A stretch of 64,000 nt of DNA from Mariniphaga sp964540165 (GTDB lineage Bacteria; Bacteroidota; Bacteroidia; Bacteroidales; Prolixibacteraceae), in the NCBI GenBank assembly GCA_964540165.1, contig CAZILU010000002.1, forward strand, positions 1-64,000. Direction: 5' to 3'. The translations under genes and the position numbers were made by a program. Under the pieces are notes generated by a model, which worked only from the letters and a program-made list of their open reading frames with translations, was not told the DNA's origin and ran no database searches. Positions 50,334 to 59,923 of the stretch are shown one piece after another (the first letter of the stretch is position 1; each line of letters starts with the position of its first letter).

Positions 50334-50849
50334 CTAAAAGTCCTCCATCTCACCGAAAAGCTCAGCGTAATCGTCTAAGATGCCAAAATCCATTAAAACC
50401 TCTTCTTCCTGCAGATTTACGCGCTCTTTTCGGTTTTGGACCTCTCCCAAAACCTGTACCGGTGCGTCACCCTGTTTCAGGGTTACGATCGGTTCTTCGA
50501 GATTTTTTTCCATAACAATTCCAGTTAATTCAATATAAAATGATCTGTCGTTAATAAAATCGTATGTGTATACGAGTTGTTGCGGTAACGATTTAATTAA
50601 GTCAGATAGCTTGGTTTTATGCATAATGTAAAATGCGCCCCCATTAAAGCCCAGGTCTAACAGCGATATCTCCTTTAGCTTCATGCCATTTGGACCGGGC
50701 AGAAAAAATGATGCCAGCTGATGCGATTCATACCCTGCACTTTTTTGGATGATGGTGTGGAGATCAAAAAAGGTATGATCACCTCCGGCTTCCACCTCAA
50801 GGTGAAAAGATTTTGATTCGGGTGAAATGATCTTGAAATGATAAATCAT
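50334..50849 (-). CDS. pRiA4b ORF-3-like (IS1096 TnpR-like) protein
   Basis: 171 residues. The N-terminal F-K-I-I-S-P-E-S-K-S-F-H-L-E-V-E-A, F-D-L-H-T-I-I-Q-K-S-A-G-Y and H-Q-L-A-S-F-F pattern, then L-V-Y-T-Y-D-F, matches the plasmid pRiA4b ORF-3/IS1096 passenger family. In Bacteroidota this is a chromosomal single-copy gene of unknown role. No transposase or inverted repeats accompany it, so it is not part of an insertion sequence here. The C-terminal tail is strongly acidic. Confidence 0.75.
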   Translation of the reverse strand: MIYHFKIISPESKSFHLEVEAGGDHTFFDLHTIIQKSAGYESHQLASFFLPGPNGMKLKEISLLDLGFNGGAFYIMHKTKLSDLIKSLPQQLVYTYDFINDRSFYIELTGIVMEKNLEEPIVTLKQGDAPVQVLGEVQNRKERVNLQEEEVLMDFGILDDYAELFGEMEDF

Positions 50850-51332
50850 AACGTAAAAATATGAATCTGATTAAACACCTGATCTAATTTGTACAATTAA
50901 ACGTGCCTGATAACAGGTACCGGTGAGCGGATATCTTTTCCAGTCTTGCATATCATAAATCTGGTCGTTTCGATTTCAAAGTTATGGAGCTTTTTCATCA
51001 AAATGAAAGATAAAATTTAAAATAATCATAGAGAAAGTCGATTAAGGCATGGTTGATGATCCAGTTTGTGGTGGCTGATTTGATAATCAAAAATCTGATT
51101 CATAACAATTTTAAATGTTGAAAGGGGATTTTGAACGGGGGTAAATCAGGGCAGTATCTTCTGGTTTAAAAAATGTTAAAAATAATTAATCCGGCATACT
51201 TATCGAACATATCCGTCGCCTGTTCACTAAAAAGGGGGGGATGATTTTTGATGATGGATTACTGGTTGTAACATTTGGTTCCTTTTATTTACCTATTGAT
51301 TGGTTATATCCGAAAATTAAATTTCAAAGCGG
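50850..51332. other. intergenic region upstream of the permease gene
   Basis: AT-rich 480-bp stretch with no supportable ORF. It contains the start signals of the two divergent genes, but I found no exact TAnnTTTG element or clear hairpin. Confidence 0.35.
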
Positions 51333-52592
51333 ATGAGATTTATGCATATCTATACGGCTCTGATCTATGACAATATTAAGATTGCCTTTCAATCGGTGCG
51401 TGTGAACATGCTCCGGACGGTGTTGACGGTAATGATCATTTCGGTTGGGATAACGGCACTGATCGGTATTCTGACGGCCATTGATTCGATCAAGAGGTCC
51501 ATCACCAAAGAGTTTACTTACATGGGGACGAACACGTTTATGATTACCAGCCGTGGGATGCAGGTTCGGGTTGGAAATCAGCGTTACCGGACGAAGAATT
51601 TCAGTTATATATCTTACCACCAGGCGAAGGAGTTTCAGGACCGGTTTATTTTTCCGGCGTTAACGGCGTTGTCGGTTCATGTTTCGGGACGTGCGACGGT
51701 TCAGTATGGCGGTGAGAAGACCCATCCGAATATTACGGTCAGGGGAATCGATTCAAATTATTTACAGACAGCCGGATTTGAGATTGACCGGGGGCGTAGT
51801 TTCAATAATTCTGAGTTGACTAACGGGCGGCCGGTGGTATTATTAGGCCGGTCTTTGGCTCAAAAGCTTTTTAAAAGCGGGGAGGATCCGTTGTTTAAGA
51901 TGGTAAAGATCGGAAATGGCAGGTACCAGGTGATTGGTGTTTTAAAAAGCAAGGGGAGTGGTATGGGGGTTAGTAATGATATGCTCTGTTTTATTCCAAA
52001 CAATAATGCGCGGAATGCATTTTCACAACCGGGAATGAATTTTAACATTCAGATTAAAGTTGACCGGCCCGAAACCATGGCCATGGTTACAGGTCAGGCA
52101 GAGTCGCTGTTTCGGAATATCCGGGGGCTTTCACCTCGCGATGAAACCGATTTTAATATTGAGACCAGTGATAACCTGGTGAACATACTGCTCGAAAATA
52201 TCCGGATGATAACCCTGGTAGCAACCATTATCGGATTGATCACCCTGCTGGGAGCAGCCATTGGATTAATGAATATCATGTTGGTTTCGGTGACGGAGCG
52301 GACGCGGGAGATCGGCATCCGTAAGGCTGTCGGAGCGCGCTCTGCGGCCATCCGGCAGCAGTTTCTTACGGAGGCGGTTTTGATCGGACAGATGGGGGGT
52401 GTGGTCGGTATTGTGGCCGGTATTCTGATCGGAAATCTGGTATCGGTACTCATCAGTTCTCCCTTTGTGATTCCCTGGCACTGGATCCTGACCGGCGTGT
52501 TTATCTGCTTTATTGTCGGGATCGTTTCGGGTTACTATCCGGCCATGAAAGCCTCAAAACTCGATCCCATCGAATCGCTCAGGTATGAGTGA
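51333..52592 (+). CDS. MacB/FtsX-type ABC transporter permease
   Basis: 419 residues. Segments: one N-terminal membrane helix (about 25-50), a periplasmic MacB-core domain (about 60-270) and three helices (about 290-315, 340-365, 385-405), the FtsX/MacB topology. Motif R-T-R-E-I-G-I-R-K-A-V-G-A-R is conserved. It would need an ATP-binding partner, usually adjacent, and none lies within the window. Substrate export (lipoprotein or efflux) cannot be told. Confidence 0.85.
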   Translation: MRFMHIYTALIYDNIKIAFQSVRVNMLRTVLTVMIISVGITALIGILTAIDSIKRSITKEFTYMGTNTFMITSRGMQVRVGNQRYRTKNFSYISYHQAKEFQDRFIFPALTALSVHVSGRATVQYGGEKTHPNITVRGIDSNYLQTAGFEIDRGRSFNNSELTNGRPVVLLGRSLAQKLFKSGEDPLFKMVKIGNGRYQVIGVLKSKGSGMGVSNDMLCFIPNNNARNAFSQPGMNFNIQIKVDRPETMAMVTGQAESLFRNIRGLSPRDETDFNIETSDNLVNILLENIRMITLVATIIGLITLLGAAIGLMNIMLVSVTERTREIGIRKAVGARSAAIRQQFLTEAVLIGQMGGVVGIVAGILIGNLVSVLISSPFVIPWHWILTGVFICFIVGIVSGYYPAMKASKLDPIESLRYE

Positions 52593-52650
52593 TCTTTCAG
52601 TTTCTTGAAAAGAGAATGAATTTTCTTAATTTTGCTGCAAACAAGCGAAG

Positions 52651-53442
52651 ATGCGAATATCCTATTTTTTGATCACCATTCTTTTGGCTATGGGCCTTTT
52701 TTCGTGCGGACCTTCAGCGGAGGAGCAGGCCCGGGTTATGGCTGCCCGCGCGCAGCAGTTGTTGGCAGAAGGCGACTCATTGGCGGCAGTCGGATTGCTG
52801 GACAGCATTCCGTTGTTATATCCAAAAGCAGCTTATGCTGCCAATGCGGCAAAGAACCTGGCGGGAGAGCTGCTTTTTGATATGCTTCACCGGACCGAGG
52901 CCCGGCTCGACTCGCTGAAACAACAGATCGAACTGCTTGAGAAACCTTTTCTGCAAGAGAAGGGTGAATTTGACCGGTATATGCAATATGTACACCGCAG
53001 GCAGAGTTTTGAGCGTTCGTGGGACCGCTCCTTCATCCGTGTTTACTTAGATGAACGGGGAGATATCTACCTGAGTAGTAACTACCATGGGGAAGCGTGG
53101 TTGAATCATACCTCGCTGCGGGTGTATGACCGTGGTGATGATGCGAAAACAGAGGTGATACCTGTCGGCGACCCTGATAACCACCGCAGCGACTTTATGG
53201 ATGCCAAATGGGAGAAGGTCAGCTACCGGAATGGAAAAGACAACGGGGTGATGGCGTTTATCGCCGCACATACCGACCGGAACCTGAAGGCTGTGTTTTT
53301 AGGAAACCGGAACTACTATATTGTTCTGGAAGATTACGACAAGCAGGCGGTAAAAGAGGCACTGATCCTCTCGGCGGCATTGAAGAAAAGAGGTGTGCTC
53401 GAAGCCGAAGTGGCCTCACTGAAGAGACGGCTGGGTGTTTAG
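52651..53442 (+). CDS. hypothetical lipoprotein with helical hairpin
   Basis: 263 residues. Lipoprotein signal MGLFSCGPS (Cys19). A helical segment like a tetratricopeptide repeat (about 24-65, A-A-R-A-Q-Q-L-L-A-E-G-D-S-L-A-A-V-G-L-L) and a coiled coil (about 75-110) precede a beta-rich domain. A further helix with K-K-R-G-V-L-E-A-E-V-A-S-L-K-R-R-L ends the protein. Not assigned to a named family. Possibly an outer-membrane-linked accessory protein. Confidence 0.65.
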   Translation: MRISYFLITILLAMGLFSCGPSAEEQARVMAARAQQLLAEGDSLAAVGLLDSIPLLYPKAAYAANAAKNLAGELLFDMLHRTEARLDSLKQQIELLEKPFLQEKGEFDRYMQYVHRRQSFERSWDRSFIRVYLDERGDIYLSSNYHGEAWLNHTSLRVYDRGDDAKTEVIPVGDPDNHRSDFMDAKWEKVSYRNGKDNGVMAFIAAHTDRNLKAVFLGNRNYYIVLEDYDKQAVKEALILSAALKKRGVLEAEVASLKRRLGV

Positions 53443-53476
53443 GTTGATGATGAGAATGTTTTCGGCTTTTTGCCGA

Positions 53477-54331
53477 TTACACCTCCAGCCTTGATTCAAT
53501 CTGCCGGAGGGTTTGAAGCGCCAGGAGGTACTCATTGATTCCGGTAGTATTGATATTTTTTTTCAGCACAGCCTGTATAAAAGCATCGGTTTCATCGCCT
53601 TTTTTAAATGGTGACAGATCGATGGTCTGATGGTTGCAATGGCTGGAGCCTTTGGTCAGATTGATCTCGGTAAACTGATCAAATGCATACGATTTAATTT
53701 TAAATTCCTGAACCTGCTCATTTTTGCCGGTATGGAATGATACCACCAGACCGTTGTCGTACTCCAATTGCAGGTTGGTATAATCTCCGCCAGCAGGTTC
53801 CGATCGATAGGCCACAGCTCTGATCTTTTTGGGTTTTGACCGGGTGACATCGGCTAACATGAGGAGCAATTGCAGCTTTTTGTTGGTTCCGAAACTCTCT
53901 TTTTCGAAGCAGAATACCTCAATGAATGCCGGTTTTTTCAGATTTCTGTTTAGCCATCGAACGGCAGGTAGGTAACTGAACGGATTGGAAAACTGCACAA
54001 CCGTTTGGGCCTCATCAATGAGTTTGGCCAGGTGTGTGCACTCGTCGATGGTCAGCTCCGGGTAGGTGACGGCAAGGAAGTGTTTTGAGCGTTTCACCAT
54101 ATCGCACAACTGTTGAAATGGCAGCAGGGTAAACCGGTTGATGATCAGGGCATCCGCCCGCTCAATCAGCTCAATACGGTTAAACTCAGGCACAGACAGG
54201 TGGTAGTTTTCCGGCTCTGTGCGGGTGCCGACCGACGATTTTCCGGCTACATATACTTCGGAGTGCTCCATCGCCTTTTTGGCATGGTGCTCCAACGGGG
54301 GGATATCTCCTATTAATCCAAGATTCAGCAT
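53477..54331 (-). CDS. Rossmann-like (Gfo/Idh-type) protein without GxGxxG
   Basis: 284 residues. The start LNLGLIGDIPPLEHHAKKA and the following strand/helix order resemble a Gfo/Idh/MocA N-terminal domain, and V-Q-F-S-N-P-F-S-Y-L-P-A resembles the linker, but the glycine-rich nucleotide loop and E-K-P motif are missing. It may be a non-catalytic relative. No strong partner nearby. Confidence 0.55.
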   Translation of the reverse strand: MLNLGLIGDIPPLEHHAKKAMEHSEVYVAGKSSVGTRTEPENYHLSVPEFNRIELIERADALIINRFTLLPFQQLCDMVKRSKHFLAVTYPELTIDECTHLAKLIDEAQTVVQFSNPFSYLPAVRWLNRNLKKPAFIEVFCFEKESFGTNKKLQLLLMLADVTRSKPKKIRAVAYRSEPAGGDYTNLQLEYDNGLVVSFHTGKNEQVQEFKIKSYAFDQFTEINLTKGSSHCNHQTIDLSPFKKGDETDAFIQAVLKKNINTTGINEYLLALQTLRQIESRLEV

Positions 54332-54464
54332 ATCACAAATATAAAACTCCGGATGGGACTTTTCTTTCTATACGCTGCGAACTTATCAACTTAAAATGTT
54401 AATATTGTCCGTAACGTTTAAAAAGTAACCGGCAAGATTGCTGCATTGAAAAACAGAGTATTGT

Positions 54465-55118
54465 ATGGTAGAGAAAGAGAGTCCCAGGCATCAGGGAATG
54501 AGAAAACGGCTGGTGGATGGCTTAAAAATTAAGGGAATTCGGGATGAAAAAGTGCTGGCTGCCCTCGGAAAAGTGCCCCGACACCTTTTTATGGAGAGCT
54601 CTTTTATTAATTTTGCCTACAAAGATCAGGCATTTCCAATCGGGGCCGGACAAACCATCTCTCAACCGTTTACGGTTGCCTTTCAGAGTGCGTTGTTGCA
54701 GGTATGTAAGAACGATAAAATTCTGGAGGTGGGCACCGGATCGGGGTACCAGGCGGCTGTGCTGACAGAGATGGGTGCCAGGGTGTTCACCATCGAACGG
54801 CAGAAAGAGCTGTTTCAGAAGACCCAGGCTTTTTTGCGTGAGATCGGGTACTTCCCCGCCTGTTTTTTTGGCGATGGCTATGAAGGATTGCCGGCCTTTG
54901 CACCGTTCGATAAGATCATCGTCACTGCCGGCGCTCCATCCATCCCGCCGTTGCTGAAAGAACAGCTCCGGATTGGCGGAAGGCTGGTCATTCCGGTGGG
55001 CACCGAAACACATCAGGAGATGATCGTAGTGATTCGGGAGAGTGAAAATAGTTTTACCGTTGAAAAGCATGGGGGCTTTGCTTTCGTACCCCTCTTAAAA
55101 GGTGTTGTAACCAGTTAG
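54465..55118 (+). CDS. pcm: protein-L-isoaspartate O-methyltransferase
   Basis: 217 residues. Motifs F-P-I-G-A-G-Q-T-I-S-Q-P-F-T-V-A, I-L-E-V-G-T-G-S-G-Y-Q-A-A-V-L (SAM site) and the F-D-K-I-I-V-T-A-G-A-P region. It methylates L-isoaspartyl residues in damaged proteins. The next gene begins 3 bp after its stop. Confidence 0.95.
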   Translation: MVEKESPRHQGMRKRLVDGLKIKGIRDEKVLAALGKVPRHLFMESSFINFAYKDQAFPIGAGQTISQPFTVAFQSALLQVCKNDKILEVGTGSGYQAAVLTEMGARVFTIERQKELFQKTQAFLREIGYFPACFFGDGYEGLPAFAPFDKIIVTAGAPSIPPLLKEQLRIGGRLVIPVGTETHQEMIVVIRESENSFTVEKHGGFAFVPLLKGVVTS

Positions 55119-55121
55119 CGG

Positions 55122-55760
55122 ATGTTAAAAATAGAGAAATTTACCGTGAATCCCTTGGGAGAGAATAGCCTGGTGCTTTCGGATGAAACCGGCGAATGCA
55201 TTTTGGTAGATCCGGGATTTTATTCCGAAGCGGAATGCAAAAGGGTTGTCAGATATTTGGATGAGAATCGGTTAAAACCGATCTGTATTGCTAATACTCA
55301 TGGTCATTTCGACCATGTGATGGGCGTTGGTTTCTTAAAGGAGAGATACGATTTGCCATTCTACCTGCACGGGAACGATTTTTTTTTGGTGGAACAGGCG
55401 TTGGACCATGCCATGATGTTTGGTTTCGACATGGAGCCGGTGCCGATGCCCGATGACGAGTTTCCGGAGGAGGGATTATTGCGGTTTGGAAATACCACGC
55501 TGCAGGTGATTCCGGTGCCGGGGCACGCTCCGGGGCATGTGGTTTTCTATTGCGAGGCAGCGAAAATTCTCATAGCCGGTGATGTTCTCTTCCGCGGCAG
55601 CATCGGACGGACCGACCTGGCAGGCGGCAACTATGAGACCCTGATCGAGGGAATTAAAAGCCGCCTTTTTTGCCTGCCGGATGATACCGTGGTCTATTGT
55701 GGTCACGGTCCGGAAACTACCCTGGGCCATGAAAAGGCGACCAATCCCTTTTTAGCCTGA
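55122..55760 (+). CDS. metallo-beta-lactamase-fold hydrolase (glyoxalase II-like)
   Basis: 212 residues. Two-metal motif THGHFDH (T-H-x-H-x-D-H), then G-H-A-P-G-H, A-G-D-V-L-F and Y-C-G-H-G, a full set of ligands. Family members split S-lactoylglutathione or other thioesters; the C-terminal domain for glutathione binding is short. Likely co-transcribed with pcm. Confidence 0.93.
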   Translation: MLKIEKFTVNPLGENSLVLSDETGECILVDPGFYSEAECKRVVRYLDENRLKPICIANTHGHFDHVMGVGFLKERYDLPFYLHGNDFFLVEQALDHAMMFGFDMEPVPMPDDEFPEEGLLRFGNTTLQVIPVPGHAPGHVVFYCEAAKILIAGDVLFRGSIGRTDLAGGNYETLIEGIKSRLFCLPDDTVVYCGHGPETTLGHEKATNPFLA

Positions 55761-55838
55761 TCCCGAATCCGGTCTGAATTCATAGAATACCTGATTCATA
55801 ATAAGAATACGTATATATAACCATAAAAATTAGCTGTG

Positions 55839-58703
55839 ATGTCTCACGATCGATTTGTTAACCGTCATATTGGTCCCCGCGAAGAGGAGATCAGAGAGAT
55901 GTTGAAAACCATTGGTGTTGCTACGCTGGATGAGCTGACAGACCAGGCAGTGCCCAAAAGTATCCGGATGGAGGAGCCTCTGAAGATTGGCAAGGGGATG
56001 ACCGAGCGGCGATACTATCGGCGGATTCTGAGCCTGGCATCCAGGAACAAGGTGTTTAACACCTACATAGGTATGGGCTATTACGATACCATCACCCCCG
56101 CGGTAATCCTCCGCAATGTGTTGGAGAATCCCGTTTGGTACACCTCATATACCCCTTACCAGGCGGAGATCTCGCAAGGGCGCCTCGAGGCTTTGCTTAA
56201 TTTTCAAACCATGGTTTGTGAGTTGACGGCCATGGAGTTAGCCAATGCTTCGCTGTTGGATGAGGCAACGGCTGCTGCCGAGGCAATGGTTATGATGTTC
56301 AATCTCCGTACCCGGCAAATGGTAAAGGATGGTGCCAACCAACTGCTGGTCGATGAGAAGATCTGGCCTCAGACCCTGGATGTTCTTACTACCCGCGCTA
56401 CTCCTTATGGCATCGATCTGAGGGTTGGACCCATGGAGGCTTTCGACTATTCGGAGGCTACATTCGGTGTTATCGTACCGTATCCCAACGCCGACGGGGA
56501 GGTTGTTGACTGCTCCAACGTTGTGGAGCAGGCTCATGCGCGGGGGATCAGGGTGGCTGTTGCGGCCGATCTGCTCTCCCTGGCGTTACTGGTTCCTCCC
56601 GGCAGGTGGGGCGCCGATATCGTCTTTGGCAACAGCCAGCGCTTTGGCGTACCCATGGGGTATGGCGGTCCGCATGCCGCTTTCTTTGCTGCCCGGGAGG
56701 AGTTCAAGCGACAGATGCCCGGTCGCATCATCGGCGTTACCCGCGATGTGCATGGCAACCAGGCCCTGCGCATGGCTTTGCAAACCAGAGAGCAGCATAT
56801 CAAACGCGATAAGGCAACATCCAATATCTGCACTGCCCAGGCACTGCTGGCTACAATGGCCGGTTTTTTTGCCGTTTACCATGGAGCCGAAGGTATTCAG
56901 ACCATCGCCCGGCGGATTCATAACATCGCTGCTTTTTTAGCGGAAGAGATTGAAAAGATGGGGTACCGGCAACGCAACAGGAATTATTTCGATACCATCC
57001 GTTTTTCCCTGCCCAAAAATGTAAAACGGGAAGATATCGAGTGGCTGTCGATCGAGCGGGAGATGAACTTCCGGTATTTTGAAAACGGGGAGGTTGGACT
57101 GAGCATTGATGAGACTACGAACCGCGAAGATATGACCTGGATATTAGAGGTGTTTGCGCGGGCAGCAAACCTGCCCTGGCAGCCGGTTGAAATCTATCCT
57201 CAGGGCTTTCCAATCGATGAAAAGTTCGCACGGAAAACGCCCTTTATGACGCAGGAGGTCTTTAATCGCTACCGGTCGGAAACGGAGATGGTCCGGTATA
57301 TCAAACGATTGGAGCATAAGGATATATCGCTGACTCATTCGATGATATCTCTGGGCTCCTGCACGATGAAGCTGAATGCCGCTACCGAGATGTTGCCGCT
57401 GAGCTGGATTGAGTTTAACGGATTACACCCGTTTGTTCCAAAGAACCAGGCACGGGGTTACCATGAGATGATGGAAGAGCTTCGTCGCGATCTTGCTGAG
57501 ATCACCGGCATGGCCGATGTTAGCCTGATGCCCAACTCAGGCGCTGCCGGTGAGTATGCCGGACTGATGGTGATCCGGGCCTTTCATGAGAGCCGGGGCG
57601 ACAGCGGGCGCGATGTGGTGCTGATCCCTTCCTCTGCTCATGGTACCAATCCCGCCAGCGCTGTGATGGCCGGCATGCAGGTCGTTGTTGTTGGTTGCGA
57701 TTCCAATGGCAACATTGATGTCGCCGACCTGAAGGCTAAAGCCGGAGAGCATCAGGAGAAACTGGCTGCGCTGATGGTGACCTACCCCTCGACACACGGG
57801 GTGTTTGAGTCGTCGATCGCAGAGATGTGCCGGATCATACATGAGCATGGCGGACAGGTATATATGGACGGAGCCAATATGAATGCCCAGGTGGGGCTGA
57901 CCTCGCCGGGACGGGTGGGTGCCGATGTGTGCCACCTGAACCTGCACAAGACCTTTGCCATACCCCACGGGGGAGGCGGGCCGGGTGTCGGGCCTATCGC
58001 CGTGGCCGGCCACCTGGTGAAGTTCCTGCCCTCGCATCCCGTTATGAACAACGGCCATGTGGGAATTACCGCCGTTGCTGCTGCCCCCTGGGGAAGCGCT
58101 TCGGTGCTGCCTATCACCTATGGTTACATCAAAATGATGGGAGCCGAAGGACTAACGCAAGCCTCCCGCGTAGCGATCCTGAACGCCAACTATATGGCTA
58201 AAGCGTTAGAGCGTAACTACGGTGTTCTCTATACCGGCGAAACGGGACGCGTAGCTCATGAACTGATCCTGGAGTGCCGCCACCTGAAAGCTTCATCTGG
58301 CATCAGCGAAGAGGATATCGCTAAACGGTTGATGGACTATGGATTCCATGCTCCTACCCTCTCATTCCCGGTGCATGGGACGCTGATGGTTGAGCCGACC
58401 GAGAGCGAGTCGAAAGCGGAAATTGACCGGTTCATCGAGGCAATGAACACCATCTATGAGGAGATCAAAGCGGTGGAGCGGGGCGAAGCTGACCGGAACG
58501 ATAATGTGCTGAAAAATGCGCCCCATACCGCATTTGAGGTGACGGCCGATCGCTGGAGCCATCCCTACTCAAGAGAGAAAGCCGCATGGCCGCTGCCATG
58601 GGTGCGGGAGAATAAGTTCTGGGTGCCTGTAGGCCGGGTCGATAACGCCTGGGGAGACCGAAATCTCGTTTGTACCTGCGGAAGACCAGAGGATTATGAG
58701 TAA
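55839..58703 (+). CDS. gcvP: glycine dehydrogenase (decarboxylating), P protein
   Basis: 954 residues, the fused single-chain P protein. N-half with F-V-N-R-H-I-G-P and M-G-Y-Y; C-half with PLP-binding LHKTFAIPHGGGGPG (Schiff-base Lys). It decarboxylates glycine and passes aminomethyl to the H protein. ATG at 55839 is preferred over the GTG at 55836. No glycine riboswitch is visible upstream. Confidence 0.98.
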   Translation: MSHDRFVNRHIGPREEEIREMLKTIGVATLDELTDQAVPKSIRMEEPLKIGKGMTERRYYRRILSLASRNKVFNTYIGMGYYDTITPAVILRNVLENPVWYTSYTPYQAEISQGRLEALLNFQTMVCELTAMELANASLLDEATAAAEAMVMMFNLRTRQMVKDGANQLLVDEKIWPQTLDVLTTRATPYGIDLRVGPMEAFDYSEATFGVIVPYPNADGEVVDCSNVVEQAHARGIRVAVAADLLSLALLVPPGRWGADIVFGNSQRFGVPMGYGGPHAAFFAAREEFKRQMPGRIIGVTRDVHGNQALRMALQTREQHIKRDKATSNICTAQALLATMAGFFAVYHGAEGIQTIARRIHNIAAFLAEEIEKMGYRQRNRNYFDTIRFSLPKNVKREDIEWLSIEREMNFRYFENGEVGLSIDETTNREDMTWILEVFARAANLPWQPVEIYPQGFPIDEKFARKTPFMTQEVFNRYRSETEMVRYIKRLEHKDISLTHSMISLGSCTMKLNAATEMLPLSWIEFNGLHPFVPKNQARGYHEMMEELRRDLAEITGMADVSLMPNSGAAGEYAGLMVIRAFHESRGDSGRDVVLIPSSAHGTNPASAVMAGMQVVVVGCDSNGNIDVADLKAKAGEHQEKLAALMVTYPSTHGVFESSIAEMCRIIHEHGGQVYMDGANMNAQVGLTSPGRVGADVCHLNLHKTFAIPHGGGGPGVGPIAVAGHLVKFLPSHPVMNNGHVGITAVAAAPWGSASVLPITYGYIKMMGAEGLTQASRVAILNANYMAKALERNYGVLYTGETGRVAHELILECRHLKASSGISEEDIAKRLMDYGFHAPTLSFPVHGTLMVEPTESESKAEIDRFIEAMNTIYEEIKAVERGEADRNDNVLKNAPHTAFEVTADRWSHPYSREKAAWPLPWVRENKFWVPVGRVDNAWGDRNLVCTCGRPEDYE

Positions 58704-58720
58704 GAGGCCGGATGATGTCG

Positions 58721-58815
58721 GGAGGAAAGTAAAAAGGCAAAAGTTAAAAGTTAAAAGTAAAAAGGGAAGAGGGGAAAGGTAAAAGGTAAAAGGTAAAAGG
58801 CAAAAGGAGAGGAGG
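58721..58815. repeat. polypurine 6-7-bp tandem repeat tract
   Basis: Repeats of AAAAGTT and AAAAGGT (for example GGTAAAAGGTAAAAGGTAAAAGG) fill the space after gcvP. Such tracts are common between genes in Bacteroidota and can slip during replication. Confidence 0.7.
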
Positions 58816-58839
58816 TTTTTCGTAGGGCGAATTTTTTTG

Positions 58840-58959
58840 AACCTCCGGAGGGGGTTCCATATTTATAGGGAGAGAATGAAGAAGAACCTCCGGAGGGGGT
58901 TCCATATTTATCGGTAGAGATTGAAAAAGAACCTCCGGAGGGGGTTCTATATTTATAGG
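58840..58959 (+). repeat. three hairpin repeats AACCTCCGGAGGGGGTT at 45-bp period
   Basis: Units begin at 58840, 58885 and 58930, exactly 45 bp apart. Each has AACCTCC pairing with GGGGGTT around GGA (with one G-T pair) followed by C(C/T)ATATTTAT. Spacers of 14-16 bases are AG-rich and differ. The single copy at 25818 has a fully Watson-Crick arm GGAGGTT. The last unit ends 23 bp before the ispE ATG. Confidence 0.85.
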
Positions 58960-58982
58960 ATGTGATTGTTAAAAATTATTTT

Positions 58983-59786
58983 ATGATTGTATTTCCCAAT
59001 GCAAAAATAAATATTGGCCTGTTCATAACCGAACGGCGAGCCGATGGGTACCACAACCTCGAAACGGTCTTTATGCCGGTTCCGCTGACCGATGCATTGG
59101 AGATGGCAGAGACCGGCAGGTCAGGCATATCCCTCACCGGAATCGCTGTGGAAGGGGACCCGGAAGATAACCTGGTGCTGAAGGCATACGCTCTGCTGAA
59201 AGCTGAATATCAACTGCCTCCGGTGCAGTTCCATCTGCATAAGGTCATTCCTCCCGGCTCAGGACTGGGCGGGGGATCAGCCGATGCCGCATTTACCCTC
59301 CGGATGCTTAACGACTACTTCGATCTGGGTATTTCACCCGATCTGCTGCGCAGCTATGCCGCACGGCTGGGGGCCGACTGCCCCTTTTTCATCGATAACC
59401 AGCCGGCTTTTGCAACGGGAATTGGCGACCAGCTGACATCCATTAACATCGACCTCTCTGAATATCACCTGGTAGTTGTGAAACCTCCATTGGCCGTTAC
59501 CACACGTGACGCCTACCGAAATGTTAATCCGGCACCGGCCCCTTTTTCTCTGAAAATGCTGGGCCAAATCCCTGTGACGGAGTGGAAAGATCAGGTGAAG
59601 AATGATTTCGAAGCCTCCATATTTCCTGAATTTCCTGAAATTGCTCAATGGAAGCAAATCCTCTACGACCTGGGTGCGGTCTACGCCGCTATGTCGGGCA
59701 GCGGTTCGGCTCTGTTTGCCTTGTTTCACCAACGACCTTCCATGTTGGAAAATAAAATACCAAAAAGTCTTTTATTAATCGGTTAA
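58983..59786 (+). CDS. ispE: 4-diphosphocytidyl-2-C-methyl-D-erythritol kinase
   Basis: 267 residues from the ATG at 58983 (a GTG at 58962 lies just after the repeat array). GHMP-kinase motifs P-N-A-K-I-N-I-G-L, the ATP loop P-P-G-S-G-L-G-G-G-S-A-D-A-A, and C-terminal A-M-S-G-S-G-S-A-L-F-A. It phosphorylates CDP-ME in the non-mevalonate isoprenoid pathway. Confidence 0.97.
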   Translation: MIVFPNAKINIGLFITERRADGYHNLETVFMPVPLTDALEMAETGRSGISLTGIAVEGDPEDNLVLKAYALLKAEYQLPPVQFHLHKVIPPGSGLGGGSADAAFTLRMLNDYFDLGISPDLLRSYAARLGADCPFFIDNQPAFATGIGDQLTSINIDLSEYHLVVVKPPLAVTTRDAYRNVNPAPAPFSLKMLGQIPVTEWKDQVKNDFEASIFPEFPEIAQWKQILYDLGAVYAAMSGSGSALFALFHQRPSMLENKIPKSLLLIG

Positions 59787-59923
59787 AATCTTCCATTTAC
59801 CGAAAAATGCCCTCTTTCAGCAGAATTTTCATTCTTTTTAACAGAAAGAGGTGTAACCTTTGTACTGTTTTTGGGTCTATCTTAGAAACCATATTGAAAA
59901 CAGAACGAAAAGAGAAAGAAAAA

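Noticed and set aside
50334..50849. Active IS1096-type element
   Set aside because: Only the passenger-like gene is present, without transposase or inverted repeats, and it has its own terminator.
55761..55838. Glycine riboswitch upstream of gcvP
   Set aside because: The gap of about 78 bp has no paired GGNGA-type hairpin structure and is too short for a tandem aptamer.
58840..58959. CRISPR array
   Set aside because: Only three units, palindromic repeats with 14-16-base AG-rich spacers, far shorter than CRISPR spacers, and no cas genes nearby; a copy also occurs singly at 25818.
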